Origin: Pseudomonadota bacterium
Lineage (GTDB): Bacteria; Pseudomonadota; Alphaproteobacteria; Sphingomonadales; Sphingomonadaceae
DNA: 25,967 bases
Direction of reading: 5' to 3'
Assembly: GCA_023424095.1 (NCBI GenBank)
Contig: JAFAEG010000095.1
Span: 1-25,967 of the forward strand
Below are positions 6,633 through 14,831 of the stretch, piece by piece. The position numbers were made by a program, and so were the translations under genes. Below the pieces are notes generated by a model that had not been told where the DNA came from, searched no databases, and saw only the letters and a list, made by a program, of their open reading frames with translations. Within the stretch, counting starts at the first letter, position 1, and every line of letters begins with the position of its first letter.

Positions 6633-6867
6633 CTTGCGCCAGCTTGGCCAGGACAAACGATTGACGGGCCGAGGCAGGCGGTCACCGACCGCGCTGACCA
6701 TCGATCGTTGCGCCCAGGCAACGAAAATGCCACGAATTCGCGTGCTTCTCCATTAAGCGACCTATATCAGCAGCTTGCAGCTTGCCTTCCGGCCAATGTG
6801 GTGCGATTAATCTGGGTCAATGTGGTGCCATCTCACGGTGGTGCCAATTTCGAACTTGGGGGCTCCC
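6633..6867 (+). promoter_or_regulatory. ihfB upstream region with spaced GTGGTGC repeats
   Basis: About 235 bases without a gene between the rpsA terminator and ihfB. CAATGTGGTGC occurs at 6794-6804 and again at 6818-6828 (24 bases apart), and a third GTGGTGCC at 6838-6845. Less GC-rich sequence (GCGATTAATC, about 6803-6812) lies between the first two. The promoter must lie here, but I cannot fix the boxes. IHF often binds its own promoters; the repeats could mark such control or another regulator. Confidence 0.35.
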
Positions 6868-7164
6868 GTGATCCGCTCGGAACTCGTTCAAAAGCTCTGC
6901 GACGATTTCCCTGATCTGACGCAGAAGGAAATCGAGCGCGTCGTCGCCGCCTTCTACGATTCGATCATCGACCAATTGCAGCACAATGGCCGCGTCGAAC
7001 TGCGCGGCTTTGGGGCCTTCTCCACCCGCGGGCGCGATGCCCGCCGTGGCCGCAATCCGCGCACCGGGGAGCCGGTCGACGTGGACGCCAAGCGCGTGCC
7101 CTATTTCAAGCCGGGCAAGGAAATGCGCGAGCGGCTGAACATCGAGACTGTCGCCGCCGACTGA
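6868..7164 (+). CDS. ihfB: Integration host factor subunit beta
   Basis: 98 residues of the HU/IHF family, which bends DNA as an IHF-alpha/beta heterodimer in replication, recombination and transcription. It starts (V)IRSELVQKL and carries the usual helical first half, the GRVELRGFGAFSTR turn and the DNA-contacting arm with RRGRNPRTGEPV and its minor-groove proline (in NPRTGE). I chose the GTG at 6868 because the family begins M-I/T-R-S-E-L and a GGGGG run lies five bases upstream; an ATG at 6820 would add 16 residues not seen in the family. The IHF-alpha gene is not in the window. A hairpin with a short T-run follows at 7182-7210. Confidence 0.95.
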   Translation: MIRSELVQKLCDDFPDLTQKEIERVVAAFYDSIIDQLQHNGRVELRGFGAFSTRGRDARRGRNPRTGEPVDVDAKRVPYFKPGKEMRERLNIETVAAD

Positions 7165-7181
7165 TTTCCTGACGGACGGCC

Positions 7182-7210
7182 TTGCCCGCCGCTCCTGGCG
7201 CGGGCAATTT
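7182..7210 (+). terminator. Probable terminator of ihfB
   Basis: TTGCCCGC (7182-7189) pairs with GCGGGCAA (7200-7207), followed by only three T. It sits between ihfB and the tRNA gene. Confidence 0.5.
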
Positions 7211-7219
7211 GCCGCGCGT

Positions 7220-7305
7220 GCGGACGTGGCGGAATGGTAGACGCTGGAGACTTAAAATCTTCTGCCCGACAGGGCGTGCCGGTTCGAGTCCGGCCGTCCG
7301 CACCA
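7220..7305 (+). tRNA. tRNA-Leu (anticodon UAA)
   Basis: An 86-nt cloverleaf with a type II long variable arm. The acceptor stem GCGGACG (7220-7226) pairs with CGTCCGC (7295-7301), followed by A and an encoded CCA (7303-7305). The anticodon stem GGAGA/TCTTC encloses the loop CTTAAAA with anticodon TAA. The T loop GGTTCGAGTCC is canonical. It reads UUA codons, which are rare in this GC-rich DNA. The stop of the convergent PilZ gene is 17 bases away and no terminator is obvious between them. Confidence 0.97.
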
Positions 7306-7321
7306 GGTGTCGATGAGGTGT

Positions 7322-7657
7322 TCAGACCTTTACGGCCATCCAATCGCACCGGTAGATGCTGACTGGGTCCAGGAATTTGGCCCCCAGCCGCCCGCCGAGC
7401 TGCCAGCGCACCTGAGCGTGGACCGGACCGATGCCAGGCAAATCGAGCGAGACGTAGGAGCCGATCAGCACCGGGCGCAGGCATTCGGCCATGAAGCCGG
7501 CGGTGGACAAGTCGCACACCGTCACGTCCACGGCCTGCGCGCCATAGCCGCGCAACCTGGCGACCTCAGTCAGTTTGATCCGCACGCTTCGGCGCGGCTG
7601 AAAGGCACGGCCCTCCTCCGCTTCTTCGACGATTGGGTTACCTAGACCGATGTCCAT
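7322..7657 (-). CDS. PilZ-domain protein (predicted cyclic-di-GMP binding)
   Basis: 111 residues, essentially a single PilZ domain. The two c-di-GMP-binding motifs are intact: RxxxR in RRSVR (residues 22-26) and DxSxxG in DLSTAG (49-54), followed by the expected beta-barrel strands ending VRWQLGGRLGAKF. Free-standing PilZ proteins usually pass the c-di-GMP signal to a partner in motility, polysaccharide or surface attachment; no partner is visible here. I take the ATG at 7657 (MDIGLGN); the longer frame upstream runs into the divergently read signal peptide of the next gene. The two genes diverge with about 50 bases between them. Confidence 0.85.
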   Translation of the reverse strand: MDIGLGNPIVEEAEEGRAFQPRRSVRIKLTEVARLRGYGAQAVDVTVCDLSTAGFMAECLRPVLIGSYVSLDLPGIGPVHAQVRWQLGGRLGAKFLDPVSIYRCDWMAVKV

Positions 7658-7706
7658 GCTACCGGGCCTAGCGGCAAGCAGTGAAGGACCCGTAAAAAGA
7701 GCCCCG

Positions 7707-9173
7707 ATGCCGCCGACGAATCGCCCACTCCGCCGCGCCGCGGCCTTTGGCCTGGCCTGCCTTGCCCTGGCCGCCTGCGAGCAGGCGCAGACCGGTCCGG
7801 TGCAGATCGTCGCGATCGGGCCCGGCCCCGCCATGCTCAACCCCAATCGCGAGGCGATGACGCCGTCTTCCGCCTTGCTGCTCGATACGGTCGCGCAGGG
7901 ACTGGTGCGGTTCGACGCGGCGGGCGAGATCGAGCCGGCGCTCGCGCAAAGCTGGATCGTCTCCGACAATGGCCGCCGCTACACGTTTCGCATCCGCCGC
8001 ACCTTATGGGCGCGCGGCGAGCCGGTGAATGCGCGGCAGGTGGCCGAACGGTTGCAGGCGACGATCGCGCGCAACAGCCGCAACGCCTTGAAGCCCGTGC
8101 TGGGCGCGATCGACCAGATCGAGGCGATGACCGACCATGTGCTGGAAATCCGCCTGAAGGCGCCGCGCAGCAATTTCCTGCAATTGCTCGCCCAGCCCGA
8201 AATGGCGATCGTCGCGGGCAATGAGGGCACCGGCCCCTATCGGATGGGCGGGGAAGAGGATGGCACCTTCCGGCTGATCCCGCCGCCCCCGGACGAGGAT
8301 AGCGACGCGCCGGCCGACGCCCGCCCGAACATCATGCTGAGCGGGCGCGATGCGGCCGAGGCCATTGCCCGCTTCGTGCAAGGCGACGCCGATCTGGTCA
8401 CCGGCGGCACGCTCGCCGACGCGCCGATGCTCAGCGCGGTTGAAATCCCGCGCGAGCGACTGGTCTATGATCCGGCCCGCGGCCTGTTGGGGCTGGCCTT
8501 CGTCCGCACCGACGGCCCGTTGGCCGCCGCCCGCTTCCGGCACGCGCTGGCGATGGCGATCGACCGCGAGGCGATCCAGGCACGCTTCAACCTCGCCACG
8601 CTGCAACCGCGCATGTCGCTGCTGCCCACCGGCCTCAGCGAGTTCGCCACCCCTGCCGTGCCCGATTGGGCCACCGTGCCGCAAACGGCGCGTCGCGACA
8701 CCGCCGCCCGCATCGTCGCCGAATATGCCGATGGCGAGCGGCCGCGGCTGCGCGTCGCGCTGCCGGCCGGGCCCGGCTACCGCATTCTCTTCGCCCATAT
8801 TCGCCGCGACTGGCGGGCGATCGGGGTCGAGGCCGAGGCGGTCGCGCCGGGGGCTCAGGCCGATCTGCGGCTGATCGACGAAGTCGCGCCGGCCGACCTC
8901 GTCCCCTGGTATCTGCGCCAGTTCGTCTGCGGCGTCAGCCCGGTGTGCAGCGAGGAAGCCGACCGGCTGCTGGAGACGGCGCGCAACACCCTGGTCCCGG
9001 CGGAACGGCAGGCGATGCTCGGCCAGGCCGACCGTTTGCTCGTCGGCACCGGCGCGTACATTCCGATCGGTCAGCCGGTGCGCTGGTCGCTCAGGGCGCC
9101 GCGGCTCGACCGCTTCCGTGCCAACCCCTTCGGCCGGCATCCGCCGACGGAACTCATCGGCGAGGACGATTGA
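7707..9173 (+). CDS. ABC transporter substrate-binding lipoprotein, peptide/nickel family (SBP_bac_5)
   Basis: 488 residues of the oligopeptide-binding type of solute receptor. The N-terminus has two arginines, a hydrophobic stretch and a lipobox LAAC with the lipid-modified Cys at residue 24, so the mature protein is membrane anchored on the periplasmic side. The body shows the family pattern: AMTPSSALLLDTVAQGLVRFD, ALAQSWIVSDNGRRYTFRIR early on and AMAIDREAI in the middle. I chose the ATG at 7707 because it places the signal peptide at the very N-terminus. No permease or ATPase genes are adjacent, so it either serves a transporter encoded elsewhere or has another role. The DUF4112 gene follows after two bases. 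Confidence 0.82.
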   Translation: MPPTNRPLRRAAAFGLACLALAACEQAQTGPVQIVAIGPGPAMLNPNREAMTPSSALLLDTVAQGLVRFDAAGEIEPALAQSWIVSDNGRRYTFRIRRTLWARGEPVNARQVAERLQATIARNSRNALKPVLGAIDQIEAMTDHVLEIRLKAPRSNFLQLLAQPEMAIVAGNEGTGPYRMGGEEDGTFRLIPPPPDEDSDAPADARPNIMLSGRDAAEAIARFVQGDADLVTGGTLADAPMLSAVEIPRERLVYDPARGLLGLAFVRTDGPLAAARFRHALAMAIDREAIQARFNLATLQPRMSLLPTGLSEFATPAVPDWATVPQTARRDTAARIVAEYADGERPRLRVALPAGPGYRILFAHIRRDWRAIGVEAEAVAPGAQADLRLIDEVAPADLVPWYLRQFVCGVSPVCSEEADRLLETARNTLVPAERQAMLGQADRLLVGTGAYIPIGQPVRWSLRAPRLDRFRANPFGRHPPTELIGEDD

Positions 9174-9175
9174 GC

Positions 9176-9577
9176 ATGAACGATCCCGCTCCCACCGGCC
9201 TGCGCACCCCGGCCAACATCCGCAAGCGGCTCGACCGGATGGAATATCTGCTCGAGCGGGCGGTCCGGATCCCAGGCACGGACAAGCGCCTGGGCCTGGA
9301 CGTGATCCTCGACATCATCCCCTTCGGCGGCACCGTGATCGCGGCGGCGATGGGGACTTACATCGCCTGGGAAGCGCGCAATCTGGGCGTGTCGAAATGG
9401 ACGGTCACGCGCATGGCGGGCAATATCGGCTTCGACATGTTGCTGGGCGCGATCCCGATCATCGGCGCGGTGCCCGATTATTTCTTCCGCTCGAACAGCC
9501 GGAATCTGCGGCTCGTGCGCAAGTGGATGGACAAGCACCACCCGGCGGACATCCCGGCCGCGCTCGAGCCGCGCTAG
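9176..9577 (+). CDS. DUF4112 family membrane protein
   Basis: 133 residues. The pattern LGLDVILDIIPFGGTVIAAAMG, then MAGNIGFDMLLGAIPIIGAVPDYFF and RSNSRNLRLV, is characteristic of DUF4112, a family of small proteins with two hydrophobic segments (~residues 40-62 and ~85-103) and no known function. It starts two bases after the stop of the solute-binding lipoprotein, so the two are probably translated from one message. Its TAG stop lies in the palindrome CTAG (9574-9577), which also holds the stop of the convergent nadC. Confidence 0.85.
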   Translation: MNDPAPTGLRTPANIRKRLDRMEYLLERAVRIPGTDKRLGLDVILDIIPFGGTVIAAAMGTYIAWEARNLGVSKWTVTRMAGNIGFDMLLGAIPIIGAVPDYFFRSNSRNLRLVRKWMDKHHPADIPAALEPR

Positions 9578-10419
9578 GCGGCGATGAAGTCCAGCCCGAT
9601 GTCGGCGGCGGGCGCGGACTGGGTGATGCGGCCGACCGAGACATAGGTCACGCCACTCTCGGCCTTGGCCCGGATCGTCTCCAGATTGATCCCACCGCTC
9701 GCCTCGGTCGGCACCCGGCCGCCGACGAGCTGCACCGCTTCGCGCAGGGTCGCGGCGTCCATATTGTCGAGCAGCAGATGCGTCGCCCCGGCCTCAAGCG
9801 CCGGCGCAATCTGTTCGATCCGGTCGACCTCGACGATGATCTCCTTGATCCCGGCCGCGACCGCGCGGCGCACCGCTTCGTCGACCGAGCCGGCGACGCC
9901 GACATGATTGTCCTTGATCATCGCCGCGTCCCACAGGCCCATGCGATGGTTCTTCGCGCCGCCCATGCGGGTGGCATATTTCTCCAGCACCCTCAGGCCC
10001 GGCAGCGTCTTGCGCGTATCCAGCAGGGTCGCGCCCGTGCCCGCAATCGCATCGACATAGGCCCGAGTCAGCGTCGCGATGCCCGACAGATGCTGAACCG
10101 TGTTCAGCGCCGACCGCTCCGCCGTCAGCATCGAGCGCGCATTGCCCTTGAGCCGCATCAGATCGGAGCCGGCCGCAACCGCCTGGCCCTCTTCGACCAG
10201 CAATTCGATCTCCACCGCCGGATCGAGCGCGCGGAAGAAAGCCTCGGCGATCGGCAGGCCCGCGACCACGATCGCGTCGCGGCTGTCCATCGTCCCCGCG
10301 AAAACCGCGTCCCCCGGAATCACCGCGGCGGAGGTGATGCAGCCGGCATCACCGAGATCCTCGGCGAGCGTGGACGCGACGAAGGCGCCGAGATCGAAGC
10401 GATCGAGCTGAAATGCCAC
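9574..10419 (-). CDS. nadC: Nicotinate-nucleotide pyrophosphorylase (quinolinate phosphoribosyltransferase)
   Basis: 281 residues, the usual size. It converts quinolinate and phosphoribosyl pyrophosphate to nicotinate mononucleotide, CO2 and pyrophosphate in de novo NAD synthesis. Family motifs are ERSALNTVQHLSGIATLTR, LLDTRKTLPGLR, GGAKNHRMGL and the phosphate-binding EASGGINLETI near the C-terminus. The start is a GTG at 10419 (VAFQLDRFDL), seven bases after the nadA stop, so nadA and nadC form one unit. No good Shine-Dalgarno is visible, in line with coupling to nadA. An L-aspartate oxidase gene (nadB) is not adjacent. Confidence 0.95.
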   Translation of the reverse strand: MAFQLDRFDLGAFVASTLAEDLGDAGCITSAAVIPGDAVFAGTMDSRDAIVVAGLPIAEAFFRALDPAVEIELLVEEGQAVAAGSDLMRLKGNARSMLTAERSALNTVQHLSGIATLTRAYVDAIAGTGATLLDTRKTLPGLRVLEKYATRMGGAKNHRMGLWDAAMIKDNHVGVAGSVDEAVRRAVAAGIKEIIVEVDRIEQIAPALEAGATHLLLDNMDAATLREAVQLVGGRVPTEASGGINLETIRAKAESGVTYVSVGRITQSAPAADIGLDFIAA

Positions 10420-10426
10420 GATGGGG

Positions 10427-11428
10427 TCAGTCGCCGCTGACGAGCGGCTTGCCGACGTCGCCCTTGCCGACCGTGCCGCCGGCCATTTCCAGCATGCGGT
10501 CGAGCGGCTTCTTCGCGGCGATGCGCAGATTTTCCTCGATCTCGATCCGCGGCTCCAGATCGCGCAGCGCGAGGTAGAGCTTCTCCAGCGTGTTCAGCGC
10601 CATGTACGGGCACATGTTGCAATTGCAGTTCCCGTCCGCACCGGGCGCACCGATGAAGGTCTTGTGCGGCGCAGCCTTCTCCATCTGGTGCATGATGTGC
10701 GGCTCGGTCGCGACGATCATCACCTCGCTGGGGCTGGCCAAGGCATGTTCCAGGATCGAACGGGTCGAGCCGACATGATCGGCATGGTCGAGCACGTGCG
10801 GCGGGCATTCCGGATGCGCCAGCACCGGCGCGCCTGGATATTGCGCCTTCAGCTTCAGCAGCTCGGTCTCGCTAAACGCCTCGTGCACGATGCACACGCC
10901 CGGCCACAGCAGCATGTCGCGCCCGGTCTTGCGGGCCAGATAGCCACCCAGATTGCGGTCCGGGCCGAAGATGATCTTCTGTTCCGGCGGAATCTGCTTG
11001 AGGATGATGTCGGCGCTGCTCGACGTGACGATGATGTCGCTGAGCGCTTTCACCTCGGTCGAACAATTGATGTAGGTGAGCGCGATATGGTCCGGATTGG
11101 CCTCGCGGAAGCGCTTGAACTGCTCCGGAGGGCAGGAATCCTCGAGGCTGCAGCCGGCGTCCATGTCCGGCAGCACGACGATCTTGTCCGGCGACAGGAT
11201 CTTGGCCGTTTCCGCCATGAAGCGCACGCCGCAAAAAGCGATCACATCGGCGTCGGTGCTGGCCGCCTTCTTCGACAGGTCCAGGCTGTCGCCGACGAAA
11301 TCGGCCAGGTCCTGCAACTCCGGCTTCTGGTAATAATGGGCCAGGATGACGGCGTTGCGCTCCTTGCGCAGCCGATCGATCTCGGCGCGCAGATCAAGCC
11401 CGGTCAGGCGCATATTCGGTGCATTCAT
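10427..11428 (-). CDS. nadA: Quinolinate synthase (4Fe-4S)
   Basis: 333 residues. It condenses iminoaspartate with dihydroxyacetone phosphate to quinolinate using a [4Fe-4S] cluster. The likely cluster cysteines are in DMDAGC (~Cys93), WPGVC (~Cys179) and the NCNCNMCPYM segment (Cys268/270/273, of which the last fits the conserved position). Substrate-binding motifs such as LAHYYQ near the N-terminus, VGDSLDLS and HPEC are present. It is first in the nadA-nadC pair. A promoter with 17-base spacing lies just upstream. Aspartate oxidation must be done by a nadB or aspartate dehydrogenase encoded elsewhere. Confidence 0.96.
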   Translation of the reverse strand: MNAPNMRLTGLDLRAEIDRLRKERNAVILAHYYQKPELQDLADFVGDSLDLSKKAASTDADVIAFCGVRFMAETAKILSPDKIVVLPDMDAGCSLEDSCPPEQFKRFREANPDHIALTYINCSTEVKALSDIIVTSSSADIILKQIPPEQKIIFGPDRNLGGYLARKTGRDMLLWPGVCIVHEAFSETELLKLKAQYPGAPVLAHPECPPHVLDHADHVGSTRSILEHALASPSEVMIVATEPHIMHQMEKAAPHKTFIGAPGADGNCNCNMCPYMALNTLEKLYLALRDLEPRIEIEENLRIAAKKPLDRMLEMAGGTVGKGDVGKPLVSGD

Positions 11429-11450
11429 TCGAGGCGTCCTTCCGTCCGCA

Positions 11451-11479
11451 AATGTAGGTTTTTCTGCAAAAATTGACAG
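11451..11479 (-). promoter_or_regulatory. Probable nadA promoter
   Basis: On the minus strand CTGTCA (11479-11474) and TACATT (11456-11451) are separated by 17 bases of AT-rich sequence, placing the start about 15-20 bases upstream of the nadA ATG. The -35 box overlaps the foot of the hairpin at 11478-11492 that may end the preceding transcript. Confidence 0.5.
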
Positions 11480-11492
11480 GCCTTCGCGGCCT
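11478..11492 (-). terminator. Possible weak terminator after the DUF4230 gene
   Basis: AGGCC-GCGAA-GGCCT on the minus strand overlaps the stop of the DUF4230 gene. A TTTTT run follows only after GTCAA, so termination may be partial and nadA-nadC may receive read-through. Confidence 0.35.
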
Positions 11493-12219
11493 ATTTGTCG
11501 CGGATTTCGACGGGGCGGCCCAGCACCTCCTCGATCGAGCGCGACTGGTCGACATAGCTGCGCTCGCCGCTCGGCTCGTCGGCGAAGCGCACTTCGACAT
11601 TCACCTCCAACCCGGCGGCGCGCAACGGCATGGCGAAGCTGCGCGCGATCGCCCTTTTCGCCGCATCCCGCGCGGTGCGGATCGGCAGCGCCTGCTGCGC
11701 CTGCTGGCTGAGCGAGCGCAGCGCCGCCTCGCGATTGGCGCCGTCCAATGTGCGCTCGGCGTCGGTCAGAGTGAACAGCAGGCTGTTGTTGCGGATTTCC
11801 TGCACGGCATTCAGGTCCACCGCCGGCTCCGAAATCTGCAGCGGCGGCAGCGTGACGCTCAGCGTCCGCGTCCCTTCGTCCCAGCGCAGATCCTCCTGCC
11901 GCAGCGCCGCCAGATCGACCTCGTAACGCACGTCGCCCGGCATGATCAGAGTCTTCTGCGCCTCGAGCGCCCCGCCGGCCCGGGTCTGGGTGGAGGTCAC
12001 GACGGCCACGTAACGCGCCGACAGGCTGGTCAGGCGCTGCTGCTCACGCATCGATTGCAGGCTGGCGGAAGCGATCGTCTGCGGCGCCGGCGCGTCGAAC
12101 CAGCTGCCCATCCAGCGCACCAGCAGGAAACCGCCGATCAACAGCCCGACCAGAAGCCCGACGGGGATCGCCCATTTATATTGCCGCGCCAGACTGCCGA
12201 CGCCTGAAAGCCGCCTCAT
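11491..12219 (-). CDS. DUF4230 family membrane-anchored protein
   Basis: 242 residues with one N-terminal transmembrane segment (~residues 16-36, IPVGLLVGLLIGGFLLV) and a soluble domain that begins with SLQSMREQQRLTSLSARYVAVVTS and includes an alternating strand pattern typical of DUF4230. No function is known; the domain should lie outside the cytoplasm. The ATG at 12219 overlaps the TGA of the upstream MBL-fold gene in an ATGA junction, so the two are translationally coupled; the alternative ATG at 12234 lies within that gene. Confidence 0.78.
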   Translation of the reverse strand: MRRLSGVGSLARQYKWAIPVGLLVGLLIGGFLLVRWMGSWFDAPAPQTIASASLQSMREQQRLTSLSARYVAVVTSTQTRAGGALEAQKTLIMPGDVRYEVDLAALRQEDLRWDEGTRTLSVTLPPLQISEPAVDLNAVQEIRNNSLLFTLTDAERTLDGANREAALRSLSQQAQQALPIRTARDAAKRAIARSFAMPLRAAGLEVNVEVRFADEPSGERSYVDQSRSIEEVLGRPVEIRDK

Positions 12220-13073
12220 GCCGCCAGCCGCCATTGCTCGCCGGTCCGGGTCACGCGCCCTTGCGCTTCCAGATCGAGCAGATGCGCCAGCACCGATCGC
12301 GCCGCGGCCGGATACAGGCCCGGATCGGTCTCGCGATACAAAGTCGGCACCATGTCGGTGATGATCCCCTCCCCGTCCTGAAGCGCCGCCAATATCTGCG
12401 CCTCGCGCATCCGGCGGTGTGCGATCAGAGCGCGGACATGCGCTTTCGGTTCCGTGATCGCCGGGCCATGCGTGGGATAATAGACCAGGTCGTCGCGCGT
12501 CAGCAGCAGCTCCAGACTAGCCATATAGGCGGCCATGTCGCCGTCGGGCGGCGAGACGATGGTGGTAGACCAGCCCATGATGTGATCGCCGGTGAACAGG
12601 GCTTTGCGCTCCGGCCAGGCGAAGCAGAGATGGTTGGAGGTGTGCCCCGGCGTCGCCACTGCCTGCAGCGTCCAATCGTCACCCGCGACCCGGCCGCCAT
12701 CGGCCAGCACGACATCGGGGGCATAATCGAAATCGAAGGCGGCGTCGGCGCGCGGCCCGTCATCGGCGATGGCCAATGGCGCGCAGCCCAGGATCGGCGC
12801 CCCGGTCGCGGCCGCCACCGGCCGGCTGGCAGGGCTGTGGTCGCGATGGGTGTGGGTGACGAGGATCGAAGCGACCTTCGCGGCGCCGAGCGCTTCCAGC
12901 AGGTGGGCGACATGCGCCTCATCGTCAGGGCCCGGGTCGATCACCGCAACGTCACGCGTGCCGACCACATAGGTTTGCGTGCCGGTGAAGGTGAAAGCGG
13001 ACGGATTGGGGGCCAGAAGCCGGCGGATGCCGGGAGCCACTTCCTCGAAATGCGCCGCGCCCATGCGGTGCAT
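12216..13073 (-). CDS. MBL-fold metallo-hydrolase (LACTB2-like)
   Basis: 285 residues of the metallo-beta-lactamase superfamily. The metal-binding motif THTHRDH (His74, His76, Asp78, His79), then PGHTSNH (His144), TGDH (Asp163) and YYPTHGP are all present, and the C-terminal helical part (RRMREAQILAALQ, LLDLEAQGRV) is like that of LACTB2/GloB-type hydrolases with a winged-helix tail. It is predicted to be cytoplasmic, without a signal peptide, so it is more likely a thioester or nucleic-acid hydrolase than a secreted beta-lactamase. It follows the BlaI/BlaR1-like genes after 33 bases and overlaps DUF4230 by ATGA. The start may be at 13073 or the ATG nine bases inside; neither has a clear ribosome site. 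Confidence 0.87.
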   Translation of the reverse strand: MHRMGAAHFEEVAPGIRRLLAPNPSAFTFTGTQTYVVGTRDVAVIDPGPDDEAHVAHLLEALGAAKVASILVTHTHRDHSPASRPVAAATGAPILGCAPLAIADDGPRADAAFDFDYAPDVVLADGGRVAGDDWTLQAVATPGHTSNHLCFAWPERKALFTGDHIMGWSTTIVSPPDGDMAAYMASLELLLTRDDLVYYPTHGPAITEPKAHVRALIAHRRMREAQILAALQDGEGIITDMVPTLYRETDPGLYPAAARSVLAHLLDLEAQGRVTRTGEQWRLAA

Positions 13074-13106
13074 GTGGCGCGGCGCGATCGGAAAGTGAAG
13101 GGTGCG

Positions 13107-14449
13107 TCAGTTTCCGCGAGCGCGGGCGATGGCGCGATCGAGCTCGGCCAGCACGCGCTGCTTGGTCTCCGCGCTCAGATCGTCATTGTTGGCCATGCGC
13201 TCACGCGCCCGCTGCAGCGCCTCGACATTGGTCGTGGCATTGCCGTCACCCCGCGTGCACACGACGACGCGGGTCCGCTGGCTGTCATTGCCTTCGTTGA
13301 TGTTGGCCAACTGATTCCCGCCCTCGCGGCAGCCGTCGATCTGACGCTGCAGTTCGGGATCCAACCCTTGCGTCGTGACCGTGCCGTCCTCGTTGCGGCG
13401 GATCCGGATTTCGCGGCGCTCGGTCCGCTCCGTACGCTCGGTCCGCTCCCCGGTGGCCGGCGCGGCACCGTCGCGGCGGTCCATGATGATGATCCGCGTT
13501 TGCTCCTGCTTCGGCTCAGCCGAACGCTCCTGGCTCTGCTGCGCGTGGACCGGCGCGCCGGCCAGCAGGCTGGTGGCGGCAAGAGTGATGGCCAGGGCGC
13601 TTCCGGCCAACAGGCGGCGGGGGGCACGGCGATGGGAAGGCAGCATTTTCAGTCTCCGTTTCAATTGGTCGGCGCTGTTCAGCGGGCAGGCTGAAACGAG
13701 GCCGGGAGGACTCGCGGATTTGACGAGGGCGCGGGCGTAATCGCTGCGCTCCTCGGGCGTGGCGGAAGCGGCGATGGCGGCGTCGCAGGACAATTCCTGA
13801 TCGGCGCGGAAGGCGCGGAAGGAGAACCAAGCGATCGGGTTGCACCAGTTCAGCGCCAGCACGACGAGCGCGACATGATTGGCGACGATGTCGCGGCGCC
13901 GGTGATGATAGGCCTCGTGATCCAGCGCGAGCCTTTGCTCCTCGGCCGAATAGCGCGTGGCGAAGTCGGCCGGGACGACGATGCGGCGGCGCAGCAGGCC
14001 CATGGCCAGCGGACCTTCCGCGGCCGCGCTCGTCAGCAATTGCAGGCCGCGATGCGTTCCGGCGTCGGCGACCGGCTGCAGGCGGGCCAGGAAGCGGCGG
14101 TGGCGCAGGACCTGCAGGCCAGTGATAGCAGGACGCCTCCGGCCCATACCGCGAGCAGGATGGGCACCCACTGCCCGGGTCCGTCGAGCGGCGGAGGCGC
14201 CACGCCCACGCCGTCGTCGGCGAGGACGATCAGCGACGGGAGCGAAGGCAAGGGGGTGGCCAGCCAGGCCGAAAGCCAGTCAGCCGGCGGCGCGAGCAGT
14301 CGGCAGAGCGGGATCAGCCACAGCGCATAGGCCGCGCCGGCGCCGAAAAACTGTGCGACCGGGCGGCGGATCGCCAGCACCAGCAGCATCGCCGCGCTCG
14401 CCCAGACGAGATTTTCGAGCAGCCAGGCGATGAACGGCGAGGCGATCAT
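13107..14449 (-). pseudogene. BlaR1/MecR1-like M56 metallopeptidase, split by a -1 frameshift near 14115
   Basis: The N-terminal part reads from the ATG at 14449: membrane segments at ~residues 8-26, 34-52 and ~93-112, ending QWVPILLAVWAGGVLLSLA. The rest continues in another frame (QVLRHRRFLARL...), with the zinc-protease motif LDHEAYHHRRRD (HExxH) and the DQELSCDA segment typical of peptidase family M56. A single missing base near 14113-14117 (TGGCAG read as TGCAG) would rejoin the two. After the protease come a hydrophobic segment with ALAITLAATSLLAGAPVHA and a charged tail with TERTERTER repeats; there is no penicillin-binding sensor domain. Such proteins sense cell-wall damage or beta-lactams and cleave BlaI. 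The start overlaps the blaI stop by ATGA. It may be a true inactivation or a sequencing error. Confidence 0.8.
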
Positions 14450-14811
14450 GGCTTCAGCGCCCTCAGCAAAGCCTCGATCTCGGCAATGTCCTTGGGGCTC
14501 AGCCGGTCGCGCTGGGCGAGATGCGCGACCAAAGGCGTCACCTTGCCGCCGAACAGCCGGTCCACCAGCCGCGCCGATTCCTGCGCCAGATAATCGTCGC
14601 GCGACAGCGCCGGGCGATAGAGATAGCGGCGGCCGTCTTCCTCATGGGTCAGCACGCCCTTGGCGAGCAATCGGCCGAGCATGGTCTTGACCGTCGCCAT
14701 GCTCCAGCGGCGATCGACCGGCGCACGCTCGGCGACCTCGGCCGCGGTCAGCGGCGCTGTCTCCCACAGCACTTCCATGACCGCGAATTCGGCTTCACCA
14801 ATGCGTTCCAC
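14446..14811 (-). CDS. BlaI/MecI/CopY-family transcriptional repressor
   Basis: 121 residues with the winged-helix of the BlaI family: EAEFAVMEVLWE, LTAAEVAER, and the recognition region WSMATVKTMLGRLLAKGVLTHEEDGRRYLYRP, then a helical dimerisation tail. These repressors bind paired TACA/TGTA sites and are inactivated by cleavage from a BlaR1/M56 protease, here the next gene, joined by ATGA overlap. I chose the GTG at 14811 (VERIGEAEF) because GGGAG lies six bases upstream and the family begins near this point; the longer ATG frame would start inside the operator. The palindrome at 14832-14849 suggests autorepression. It could alternatively be called a penicillinase repressor-like regulator. 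Confidence 0.9.
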   Translation of the reverse strand: MERIGEAEFAVMEVLWETAPLTAAEVAERAPVDRRWSMATVKTMLGRLLAKGVLTHEEDGRRYLYRPALSRDDYLAQESARLVDRLFGGKVTPLVAHLAQRDRLSPKDIAEIEALLRALKP

Positions 14812-14831
14812 GCGACACTCCCAACGGCTTG

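Noticed and set aside
6794..6845. Iterons of a replication origin
   Set aside because: Only three imperfect copies, next to ihfB, with no replication initiator gene or DnaA boxes.
9118..10440. Frame running across DUF4112 and opposite nadC
   Set aside because: It combines an out-of-frame reading of DUF4112 with the antisense of nadC; no protein signature.
12216..13073. Beta-lactamase assignment for the MBL-fold protein near blaI
   Set aside because: No signal peptide and the C-terminal winged-helix-like tail points to LACTB2-like hydrolases.
13422..13455. Tandem DNA repeat encoding TERTERTER in the M56 tail as a separate element
   Set aside because: Short in-frame coding repeat in a low-complexity tail; no sign of an independent role.
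12234..13694. Long plus-strand frame opposite the MBL hydrolase and M56 gene
   Set aside because: Antisense shadow; both minus-strand genes have clear catalytic motifs.
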